Positions 1 through 5,994 of a stretch of 13,443 bases of DNA are shown piece by piece. The stretch is from Ktedonobacteraceae bacterium (GTDB taxonomy: Bacteria; Chloroflexota; Ktedonobacteria; Ktedonobacterales; Ktedonobacteraceae). The DNA is taken from the NCBI GenBank assembly GCA_014896635.1, contig JADBKA010000123.1, forward strand, positions 1-13,443. Reading direction: 5' to 3'. Under the pieces are notes generated by a model. The model saw only the letters and a program-made list of their open reading frames with translations, searched no databases and was not told where the DNA came from. The translations under genes and the position numbers were made by a program. The stretch's first letter is position 1. Each line of letters opens with the position of its first letter.

Positions 1-2
1 AA

Positions 3-659
3 CTCGGCATACCCTGTATCATTGATAATAACGCGAATGCCGCTGCCCTGGCTGAAGTACAGCGGGGAAGCGGGATAGGAGAGCGAATCGTCCTCTATGT
101 AGGACTTGGGAGAGGGATTGGTGGCGCGCTCCTGGTCAATGGCAAGATCTATCATGGCGCGACATGTACGGCTGGCGAAATCGGCCATATGCTGGTGAAG
201 GCGGATGGTCCCAGGTGCTCCTGCGGGGGCTATGGACACCTGGAAACGCTGGCCTCAGCGCGGGCCATTGTCAGTACGATGATCGGACTCTCGGTGGAAT
301 ACCCTGAGACGGAAGCCGCCATTCGTCGTGTTACGGATGGCAGGGCTGAACGTATCACTGTCGAGCAGATATTTCAACTGGCAGCGGAAGGTGATAAGAT
401 TGCGCAGTATGTTATTGATCAGGTGCATACATACCTGGGAGTTGCTCTCGCAAATGTGATTCATCTAGTTAATCCAGGTATGATCATTCTGGGTGGGCCG
501 GTAGCGCAAGCTGGCGAGACTCTGGTAGCGCCGCTGCGAGAGCGTATCCGGCAGTTGTGCCTGCCCGCCGCAAGCCAGGATCTGCGCATTGTTCAGGGGA
601 GTCTTGGCACCGAGGCGAACCTGCTTGGCGCGGTCACGCTGGCCCTTCAGGATCTCTAA
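3..659 (+). CDS. ROK-family sugar kinase/regulator, 5'-truncated by window edge
   Basis: The frame is open from the left edge, so the N-terminus is missing; 218 codons remain. ROK proteins are sugar kinases (about 300 aa) or sugar-responsive repressors (about 400 aa with an N-terminal HTH). Visible ROK landmarks are the DNNANAAALAE segment near the left edge (24-56), a phosphate-binding segment GLGRGIGGALL, GEIGHM with the zinc His at 186-188, and the zinc knuckle CSCGGYGHLE (216-245) followed by the usual LAS. Two key positions differ from the family consensus. The Asp that normally precedes (A/V)NAA and acts as catalytic base is Asn (codon 30-32). The third Cys of CxCGxxGC is His (237-239), which could still bind zinc. 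Loss of the base suggests a sensor/regulator rather than an active kinase, but the missing N-terminus prevents a decision. The pseudokinase gene follows 52 nt downstream on the same strand, so the two may be co-transcribed. Confidence 0.88.
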   Translation, partial: LGIPCIIDNNANAAALAEVQRGSGIGERIVLYVGLGRGIGGALLVNGKIYHGATCTAGEIGHMLVKADGPRCSCGGYGHLETLASARAIVSTMIGLSVEYPETEAAIRRVTDGRAERITVEQIFQLAAEGDKIAQYVIDQVHTYLGVALANVIHLVNPGMIILGGPVAQAGETLVAPLRERIRQLCLPAASQDLRIVQGSLGTEANLLGAVTLALQDL

Positions 660-711
660 TCCTCACTTTCCAATAGCAAGTTACTTAGTGCTGAAGCTTG
701 AGAGGCATCCA

Positions 712-1983
712 GTGGAAACAGGCCGGGTCATTCATAGACGCTATCTGTTACAGCGCCTGATCAAACACGGACAACATTGCACTATTTATCAAGGATTCGA
801 TCAGGTACTCCAGCGCGCCGTCGCTGTGAAGGTTCCTCATACCGAACATATCCCGGCGTATCGTGCCGCGATTCGGACTACTTCCCAGTTTGCTCATCCT
901 CATATCATCGGCATCTATGATCTGATCGTCGAGCCTGAGCGCCTGTATATCGTGCAGGAGTACGTCGAGGGCGATGATTTCGAGACGCTGTTGCAAAAGC
1001 AGCTTACTCCTGTGCAGGTGATTGAACTGGGCATGCATATTTGCCAGGCGCTGCTTTACGCCAGTGCACCCTCGCGCGGCGTGTGTCACGGCAATCTTGC
1101 GCCCGGCTCGATCATCCGTGATCACCGCGGCGATACACGGGTGAGCAATTTTGCCTTGCCGGCTGATATGTCCTATTTTACCCTATGGAGTTCGCTCGGC
1201 GGCGGCCCCGCCGTCTCCGATGCTGCCTTGCCGCCCGGCCAGATGACGGACGGCAGGCGCGCGGATGATACCCGCGCGGTGGGTCTGCTGATGTACCAGC
1301 TCCTGGCGTCGCGCCCGGCGGGTGCTACGAGTGTTGAGCCGCCTGCCGATGGCCGCCTGCACTTCAGTCGCATTGTTCCGCCGGAACTCTGTGAGGTGGT
1401 GGCGCGGACTGTGATCCGCCAGCATCCACAGTATATCGCAACAGCGGAAGCACTCCATGCCGAATTAAAGGCGCTGGCTCAGATGCTGGATGTTCCCGCG
1501 CTGGTTGTCGCTGTTGCCGCTACTCCTTTGCCATCCTCTCAGACAGAGGCTCGTTTGCGGCAGTTCTCCCCAACGCCGGTTTCCAGTCTGCCACAGGCCG
1601 GGCGTCCTGTGACCGGTATGCTCGGAGTGGGCAGCGGGGGAAGCGGCACCGGTATGCTGGAAGCAGGCGCGGGCAATGCCAGGCTGTCAGCTCCCTTGCT
1701 TTCCCCTGATGTGCCGCTTCAGGCGAGTAGCAGCTTTGTGTCAACATCAACGCTGACCGGCTCACGTGCGCAAACTCCTGCGATGGAGCATCCTCCCGCC
1801 TCTCCCGTTGTCGCCGATATGTCGGTGAAACTGGCGGCTGCTCGGCAGGCGGCATATGCTGTGCAGCCCGGTGAGGCAGCGCCTTCGCGCCCCAATCTTG
1901 CAGTGCTGCTTGGTCTCGGTTTCACGCTCTTTGCTCTGTTCTTTGTGATCGGCTATTTTCTGGCTCACGCTCTGTTTCCCTGA
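712..1983 (+). CDS. Membrane-anchored protein kinase-like protein (probable pseudokinase)
   Basis: 423 aa from GTG 712, chosen because GAGAGG at 700-705 lies 6 nt upstream. The frame stays open upstream into the ROK gene (ATG 589), but that part overlaps coding sequence and looks unlike a kinase N-terminus. Residues 11-240 have the bacterial Hanks-type kinase layout: RYLLQRLIKHG, then AVAVK with the ATP-binding Lys40, FAHPHIIGIYD, and a hinge-like VQEYVEG. The catalytic motifs are lost: the HRDLKPxN loop reads HGNLAPGSI (Asn128 for the catalytic Asp, Ser for the metal-binding Asn), DFG reads NFA (146-148), and the Gly loop lacks its glycines. A Ser/Thr/Pro/Gly-rich linker follows. It contains a TGML motif twice. 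One hydrophobic helix (about 395-420) ends the protein, so the kinase-like part should be cytoplasmic and tethered to the membrane. Phosphotransfer is unlikely; a scaffold or nucleotide-sensing role is an inference. Confidence 0.85.
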   Translation: METGRVIHRRYLLQRLIKHGQHCTIYQGFDQVLQRAVAVKVPHTEHIPAYRAAIRTTSQFAHPHIIGIYDLIVEPERLYIVQEYVEGDDFETLLQKQLTPVQVIELGMHICQALLYASAPSRGVCHGNLAPGSIIRDHRGDTRVSNFALPADMSYFTLWSSLGGGPAVSDAALPPGQMTDGRRADDTRAVGLLMYQLLASRPAGATSVEPPADGRLHFSRIVPPELCEVVARTVIRQHPQYIATAEALHAELKALAQMLDVPALVVAVAATPLPSSQTEARLRQFSPTPVSSLPQAGRPVTGMLGVGSGGSGTGMLEAGAGNARLSAPLLSPDVPLQASSSFVSTSTLTGSRAQTPAMEHPPASPVVADMSVKLAAARQAAYAVQPGEAAPSRPNLAVLLGLGFTLFALFFVIGYFLAHALFP

Positions 1984-2021
1984 CCTTTGACCAGGTCCAC
2001 CAGCCAGGCCGGCAGACCAGA

Positions 2022-2041
2022 GAGCAGAAATGCTTTTGCTC
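2022..2041. terminator. Hairpin between convergent genes
   Basis: GAGCAGAA (2022-2029) and TTTTGCTC (2034-2041) pair over 8 bp with one G-T wobble around a 4-nt loop. It sits between the stop of the pseudokinase gene (1983) and the stop of the convergent peptidase gene (2045), a place where a shared terminator is expected. No clear U-tract follows on either strand, so efficiency is uncertain. Confidence 0.4.
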
Positions 2042-2044
2042 AGT

Positions 2045-2932
2045 TCAGATAGCGGCGACAGGCTCATCCATGCCTTCGGTGATATAAGCCCGCGCCATCT
2101 GGTTGCTGTTATTGGCAAAACCTATTTTTCCCCGGTAATCAACGATGATCAATCCGCCGCTCCCGCCGGTTCTGGCCCGCAACACTCTGATGGCAGCATG
2201 CGCCGCTTCCGGGGCGCTCATGCCTTCCGTGACGAATTCTCCGGCTCGCCTGGCAAGCAACAGGCGTATGAAGTCTTCGCCATGCCCGGTGCAAGAGACC
2301 GCTGCATCCTCATCGGCGTAGAAGCCGCAACCCACGAGTGGGGAATCTCCAATGCGACCGGGATATTTGCCGGGAATGCCGCCCGTTGAGGTGGCAGCAG
2401 CCAGATGACCGCTGCTGTCAATGGCAGCAGCCCAGACCGTGCCATGCTGCTCTTCTGGCTGGACCTGCTGGCTCTGCACCGCGTAGAGGGATTTCCAGCG
2501 CGTATACTGGCGTTCGGTCATCAGGTCTTCAAGGCTACACAACTGGATACCCCTTTCCAGCGCAAATTGCCGCGCTCCTGTGCCGGCCAGCAGCACATGC
2601 GGACTTTCCAGCACGGCGCGCGCCAGCGAAACGGGATTTTTGATGAATTCAACGCTCGCCACCGCTCCCACGCGCAACGTCTGTCCTTCCATGATGCCCG
2701 CATCCATCTCGATGTTGCCATCTCTGGTGAGACAGGAACCCGTCCCGGCGTTGTAATCGGGATTATCTTCCAGTGCGCGCACTGCCGCTTCCACTGCGTC
2801 AAGCGCGGAGCCGCCCGCTTGCAATACCTGCCACCCGACCGCAGCCGCCGCTTTGCAGCCCTTCTGTGCCGCCTCGGCACGTTCAAGAGAAATAGTGCCG
2901 GCTCCGCCGTGAACAATTATCGCCATTGGCAT
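2045..2932 (-). CDS. Isoaspartyl peptidase / L-asparaginase (Ntn hydrolase)
   Basis: 295 aa. The family (plant-type asparaginase, IaaA-like) removes isoaspartyl residues from damaged peptides and hydrolyses L-asparagine. It matures by self-cleavage before a Thr nucleophile. Visible marks are the N-terminal IIVHGGAG, NAGTGSCLTRDGNIEMDAGIM (61-81), the cleavage site HG/TVWAAA with Thr165 as nucleophile, TSTGGIPGKYPGRIGDSP (181-198) with Arg193 and Asp196 for substrate binding, and TGHGE (215-219). Position 167 is Trp where Gly is usual, right after the cleavage site. Length and motif order are normal for the family. ATG 2932 was chosen; ATG 2926 is equally possible, and a GTG at 2968 would add 12 residues before the conserved start without a ribosome site. 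The gene lies 143 nt downstream of methyltransferase 1 on the same strand, separated from it by strong hairpins. Confidence 0.93.
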   Translation of the reverse strand: MPMAIIVHGGAGTISLERAEAAQKGCKAAAAVGWQVLQAGGSALDAVEAAVRALEDNPDYNAGTGSCLTRDGNIEMDAGIMEGQTLRVGAVASVEFIKNPVSLARAVLESPHVLLAGTGARQFALERGIQLCSLEDLMTERQYTRWKSLYAVQSQQVQPEEQHGTVWAAAIDSSGHLAAATSTGGIPGKYPGRIGDSPLVGCGFYADEDAAVSCTGHGEDFIRLLLARRAGEFVTEGMSAPEAAHAAIRVLRARTGGSGGLIIVDYRGKIGFANNSNQMARAYITEGMDEPVAAI

Positions 2933-3013
2933 AGGGTTAGTTCTCTGCTTTCTAGTTGATCCGTCCACTAACTATAAGAGATAGGAGGAAAGAAAAGATC
3001 GAGGGACGCCTGC

Positions 3014-3059
3014 TCCACTTTGTGGAAATCTACCAGGAGGTGTTTCGCCGCCTCCTGGT
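3014..3059 (-). terminator. Two hairpins downstream of methyltransferase 1
   Basis: ACCAGGAGG (3032-3040) and CCTCCTGGT (3051-3059) are perfect 9-bp arms around a 10-nt loop, starting 17 nt past the methyltransferase stop. A second perfect small hairpin, TCCAC/GTGGA with loop TTT, is at 3014-3026. A run of Us is absent, so this could be a weak or factor-assisted terminator or an mRNA-stabilising structure separating the methyltransferase from the peptidase gene. Confidence 0.5.
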
Positions 3060-3075
3060 CTGGCCTCACCAGGAA

Positions 3076-3951
3076 TCAAGAGGCGCTGGCGACCTTTTCT
3101 CCCCAGATACTGAAATAAAAGGCCAGCGCGCAAAAATCCTCTTGCTGCATCTCCGCCATTGCCCGCATGCGCAATGTCTCCAGTTCTTCCTGCGTTGCCA
3201 CGCCCAGGCTGACCATCAACGGCTGCGTCAGTTTAGCGACCGTCATGAGGTTGTGGTAAAAATCGGCATGCGCTGCGCTACCCGCAGAATAGTCGATGAC
3301 ATAGGCTCGCCTTTTCAAGGCGTCAAATCCCGCCTGGCGGAAGAAGCCAGCCAGCAGCGGGGTGATGGAGCGCAGGCGCTCCGAGCCGAGATGATGAGGC
3401 GAGACCTGAGTGCTATACACTGCCAAGTCCAGCAACCGTGTCAATGCCGGGCTGTTCGTGACAGGCATTTGCAGCATCTCTGTCACACGCATGAAGCCAC
3501 CAGGACGGAGTACACGCCAGCCTTCTTTGATCAACCTCGGCCAGGTATTGATTCCGACCAGCGTACTGAGAAAGCGCGCATTGACGTAATCGAACGAGCC
3601 GTCGGGAAATTCTAGCGGCTGGAGAATATTCATGATCTGGAAATGCACGTTCTGCAAATGTTGCTCTTCCGCCTGGCTCGTGGCGAAGCCGGTCATCAGT
3701 TCGCTGATATCGACGCCGATGACTTCCATCGACGGATACGCCTGGACCACGTCGCGCGCCCAGGCGCCGGGGCCGCATGCCAGGTCCAGCACTCGCTTGA
3801 TCGGTGAGACGTCGAAGCTATCGGGAAATACGCCGCCCATCGCTTTCGTGACCAGGCGGTCCTGGAGGATCAATCTGCCCATCTCGGCGACATTTTCAGG
3901 GTCAACAAAATAGGTATGCTGTTTGTCCGAGCGAGTTTCTTGCTCTGGCAT
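3076..3951 (-). CDS. Class I SAM-dependent methyltransferase 1
   Basis: 291 aa. A Rossmann-fold methyltransferase is shown by motif I VLDLACGPG (54-62), the ribose-binding acidic residue Asp81 in VIGVDIS, FPDGSFDYVNAR (115-126) for motif IV, and LRPGGFMRV (148-156). An N-terminal segment with TYFVDPENVAEMGRL and MGGVFP precedes the fold and is shared with the paralogue upstream. The C-terminal third is helical and presumably binds the substrate, which cannot be identified from sequence. It does not show the Cys set typical of arsenite methyltransferases. The start has GAAAGGA upstream, and a good promoter lies about 130 nt upstream, so it can be transcribed separately from methyltransferase 2. 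Confidence 0.88.
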   Translation of the reverse strand: MPEQETRSDKQHTYFVDPENVAEMGRLILQDRLVTKAMGGVFPDSFDVSPIKRVLDLACGPGAWARDVVQAYPSMEVIGVDISELMTGFATSQAEEQHLQNVHFQIMNILQPLEFPDGSFDYVNARFLSTLVGINTWPRLIKEGWRVLRPGGFMRVTEMLQMPVTNSPALTRLLDLAVYSTQVSPHHLGSERLRSITPLLAGFFRQAGFDALKRRAYVIDYSAGSAAHADFYHNLMTVAKLTQPLMVSLGVATQEELETLRMRAMAEMQQEDFCALAFYFSIWGEKVASAS

Positions 3952-4057
3952 GGTACAACCCGTCCTTTCAAGGCAATCAAAAAATTGTGCCTGCCACTAT
4001 GATGCACTGTGTACAGGAAAAATACTATTGCTTCAGTGAATTACCCGCCTCTCAACT

Positions 4058-4087
4058 ATTATAGATTGCTGTTCTTTCTCTGTGCAA
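4058..4087 (-). promoter_or_regulatory. Sigma70-type promoter for methyltransferase 1
   Basis: Read on the minus strand: TTGCAC (4087-4082), an 18-nt spacer, then a perfect TATAAT (4063-4058). The predicted start of transcription is near 4051, giving a leader of about 100 nt before the ATG at 3951. Confidence 0.6.
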
Positions 4088-4106
4088 CAAGAAAAGAGCA
4101 GCAGGT

Positions 4107-4976
4107 TTAGAGCGGTTTGCGACCAATGACGTTGATAAAGTACAGGATACCGTGAAAGTTCTCCTGGGCCAGATCAAACAGCATCTGCTGGTAGAGACGG
4201 TCCAACTCGTCCTGGGAGGCCACTCCTGCTTTGAGGAGAAAAGGCTGGAGCAGCTTTACTCCTATTTGCAGATTTCTCGTGTAGCTGACGTAACCCTCCT
4301 TATCGAAGGAGTAGTCGAGCAGGTGTGCCTGCTGGCGAATCTCCCGGTAGCCGGCCTGTTCCAGGAAGTCACGTAACATCGGCGTCAGTCCGATGTGCGA
4401 GGCTCCTTCATACTCAAGGAAGCTCCTTCCCTGGCGGCAAAACGCTTTGACCATCAACTGGTTGAGTTGCTCCACTGCCGGGCTGTTGGTGACACCGGAG
4501 ATACTGTCTGGTTCGGATAGGCGGATGAATCCACCGGGGCGGGTGACGCGGAAGGACTCGCTCACCAGCGTTTTCCAGGCAGACTTCCACATGAGGCCGA
4601 ACAGTCCGCGCGCATTGACGTAATCGAACGAGGCGTCGGGAAACTCCATCGGTCCGGTTGCGTCCATAAAACGGAAGCTGGCGTTTTTGAGTCCCTGCAC
4701 GGTGGCTCGCGCGCGGGCATAGGCGAGCATCCTGGCGCTGATGTCGGTGCCAACCACGCGCATGTCGGGGTGAGCAAATGCAACTTCCAGCGCCCATCCG
4801 CCCGGCCCACAGGCAACATCAAGGATATCGTGAATATCAGAGAGAGGTATGCCTGCCGGGAAGAGTCCGCCCATATGCTGAGTAAGCATCAGATCCAGGT
4901 CAATCAGGCGGGCCATTTCGATATTGCTCTCTTGATCGAGAAAGTAGCTGTTTTCATCAGGGGGGATTGTGGCCAT
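4107..4976 (-). CDS. Class I SAM-dependent methyltransferase 2 (paralogue)
   Basis: 289 aa, same fold and layout as methyltransferase 1: ILDVACGPG (51-59), Asp78 in VVGTDIS, Asp105 in FMDATG, FPDASFDYVNAR (112-123) and TRPGGFIRL (145-153). The shared N-terminal signature (SYFLDQESNIEMARL then MGGLFP) and shared middle motif TNSPA show that the two arose by tandem duplication and have since diverged widely. Start ATG 4976 is preceded by GGAAGGAAC. The substrate is unknown; the divergent C-terminal halves suggest different acceptors. It lies 122 nt downstream of the AhpD-like gene, with an AT-rich promoter-like segment in the gap. Confidence 0.88.
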   Translation of the reverse strand: MATIPPDENSYFLDQESNIEMARLIDLDLMLTQHMGGLFPAGIPLSDIHDILDVACGPGGWALEVAFAHPDMRVVGTDISARMLAYARARATVQGLKNASFRFMDATGPMEFPDASFDYVNARGLFGLMWKSAWKTLVSESFRVTRPGGFIRLSEPDSISGVTNSPAVEQLNQLMVKAFCRQGRSFLEYEGASHIGLTPMLRDFLEQAGYREIRQQAHLLDYSFDKEGYVSYTRNLQIGVKLLQPFLLKAGVASQDELDRLYQQMLFDLAQENFHGILYFINVIGRKPL

Positions 4977-5007
4977 TGTCGGTTCCTTCCTTCACCTGCA
5001 AAAAGAC

Positions 5008-5032
5008 AGGGCGCCCTATTCATCAAAGTATA
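5008..5032 (-). promoter_or_regulatory. Possible promoter -10 with adjacent palindrome, upstream of methyltransferase 2
   Basis: The gap contains an AT-rich island with TATACT on the minus strand (5032-5027). Just downstream is a perfect 10-bp palindrome AGGGCGCCCT (5008-5017), close to where transcription would start, as an operator might be. No convincing -35 box was found, so the call is tentative. Confidence 0.35.
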
Positions 5033-5098
5033 TCTATATAATAAAACAACCGGGACGGAGTGGGCAGTCAGAACAGGTTGAACTGCACGGCATGCTCT

Positions 5099-5623
5099 TC
5101 AGGTCGCGGGCGACGGGTCCAGGCGGAATGCGTCGGCGAAGCGATTGAAAAAGTTGAACAGGCCAATGACGGTGGCGATCTCCACCAGTTCTCCATCATC
5201 GAAGTGGGCCTGTAATGTGTCCCATAGCTCCTCGTCTATATCGCGCGCGCTGGTCGTCATGATCTCGGCAAAGCGCAGCGCCGCCAGTTCACGCTCGCTG
5301 AAGAGATGGCGGTGTTCGTCGATGTGGTAGAGCGCGTCGAGCAATTCTTTGCTGACTCCTAGCTGCCCTGCCAGGGCAGTATGCGCGGCCATTCAATAGG
5401 CGCAGTGGTTGACCTGTGAGACGCGGATTGCCAGTAGTTCTTTGAGCTTCGGTTCCACCGTTCCACCACGCATGGCAGTCTCGGCCAGGCGCATGGCCTG
5501 TGCGGCCACTTCAGGACGGTGCGCCATGGCGCGGAACAGCGGGGACATGGTGGTGATGCCCGCGACTTCTTCTATCGGTACCGGCAATTCATCTCTCAAA
5601 GGAATACGCGGCATAGAGATCAT
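5099..5623 (-). CDS. AhpD-like (carboxymuconolactone decarboxylase family) selenoprotein, UGA = Sec at residue 77
   Basis: 174 residues if the TGA at 5395-5393 is read as selenocysteine. The family comprises all-helical thiol peroxidases/reductases using a CxxC pair. Here the site is E62...C74-A-Y-U77-M-A-A-H81. The spacing equals Glu118, Cys130, Cys133 and His137 of mycobacterial AhpD, with Sec replacing the second Cys. Both sides of the TGA are in one frame and fully family-like: KELLAIRVSQVNHCAY before, MAAHTALAGQLGV after, and the conserved GLFNFFNRFADAF at the C-terminus. No other stop or frameshift occurs. A SECIS-like hairpin follows the TGA. Start ATG 5623 follows AGAGGAG; ATG 5614 is an alternative. 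The true terminator is also TGA (5101-5099). Without Sec insertion the product would be a 76-residue fragment lacking the second redox residue. A Cys-to-stop mutation or a sequencing error is the main alternative. No Sec machinery lies in the window. Confidence 0.8.
5363..5379 (-). promoter_or_regulatory. Candidate bacterial SECIS element
   Basis: On the mRNA the 17 nt read CTGCCCTGGCAGGGCAG: a perfect 7-bp stem CTGCCCT/AGGGCAG with loop GGC (or 6 bp with loop TGGCA). The stem starts 13 nt after the TGA, and 20 nt separate the TGA from the loop. Bacterial SECIS elements are hairpins directly downstream of the UGA, with the apical loop roughly 16-37 nt away and a G among its first two bases; this one fits. 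Confidence 0.65.
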
Positions 5624-5782
5624 TGCTCCTCTTTTCTCATTAATCGTTCCAAATTTGCGGAAAGAGCTGCTTCGCCTGCACCGGCAGGCCCGGCAGAATT
5701 TGAGAGGGCAAGCGGTCATCGCCAGAGAACGATGCGTTCCTCTCTACAAGCATATCACATCCCAGGAGAAAGGCGCCGGGCC

Positions 5783-5804
5783 GCCTGAGAGAAGCCCCGG
5801 TATG
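5783..5804 (+). repeat. 22-nt intergenic repeat, copy 1
   Basis: Matches 7259-7280 at 20 of 22 positions (core GAGAAGCCCCGGyATG). The two copies lie in the same orientation on either side of the M20 peptidase gene. Each can form a small hairpin (GCC..G.G / CCCCGG) and is followed by loosely similar sequence. Confidence 0.6.
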
Positions 5805-5883
5805 CTGAGAGGTGAGCAGTATCAGGGAAAGCAGGACCTCTGGAAGTGGATTCCGGGTCCGGGCAACAGGGCAATACATCGTG

Positions 5884-5912
5884 TTGTGTTCTTCCACATT
5901 CTCTGCTATACT
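5884..5912 (+). promoter_or_regulatory. Promoter of the M20 peptidase gene
   Basis: TTGTGT (5884-5889), a 17-nt spacer and TATACT (5907-5912) preceded by TGC, an extended -10 box. The predicted start near 5919 gives a leader of about 76 nt. The same TGCTATACT occurs upstream of the glycolate oxidase gene. Confidence 0.6.
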
Positions 5913-5994
5913 CTTCACTAATGCAGCAATATCAATGGTTTCTCCTCAAAGTGAGCTGCTGGCTTTGCAAAAGAGAGAGGGAAAGTAGATTCTC

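Larger units (their letters stand above)
5624..5994. other. Intergenic region between divergent selenoprotein and M20 peptidase genes
   Basis: 371 nt without a supported gene. It holds the SD of the selenoprotein gene (AGAGGAG next to 5623), a copy of a 22-nt intergenic repeat (5783-5804), a plus-strand promoter (5884-5912) and the SD of the peptidase gene. No clear minus-strand promoter for the selenoprotein gene could be picked out. A 92-codon minus-strand frame at 5640-5918 shows no recognisable domain. Confidence 0.6.

Noticed and set aside
589..711. Longer start (ATG 589) for the kinase-like gene
   Set aside because: It would overlap the ROK coding region by 71 nt and add sequence unlike a kinase N-terminus, while GTG 712 has a good SD.
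2956..3615. 219-codon plus-strand frame
   Set aside because: Antisense to methyltransferase 1, which has all its family motifs; the plus-strand translation resembles no protein family.
5393..5719. Reading the upstream AhpD half as a separate gene, with a second gene starting at ATG 5392
   Set aside because: Neither half alone is a complete domain, the break is within the redox motif, and the second frame has no ribosome site other than coding sequence. One gene with Sec explains both better. The part upstream of ATG 5623 (5719-5624) is Arg/Cys/Ser-rich and unlike the family.
5640..5918. 92-codon minus-strand frame upstream of the selenoprotein gene
   Set aside because: No recognisable domain or good SD, and it overlaps the peptidase promoter and an intergenic repeat.
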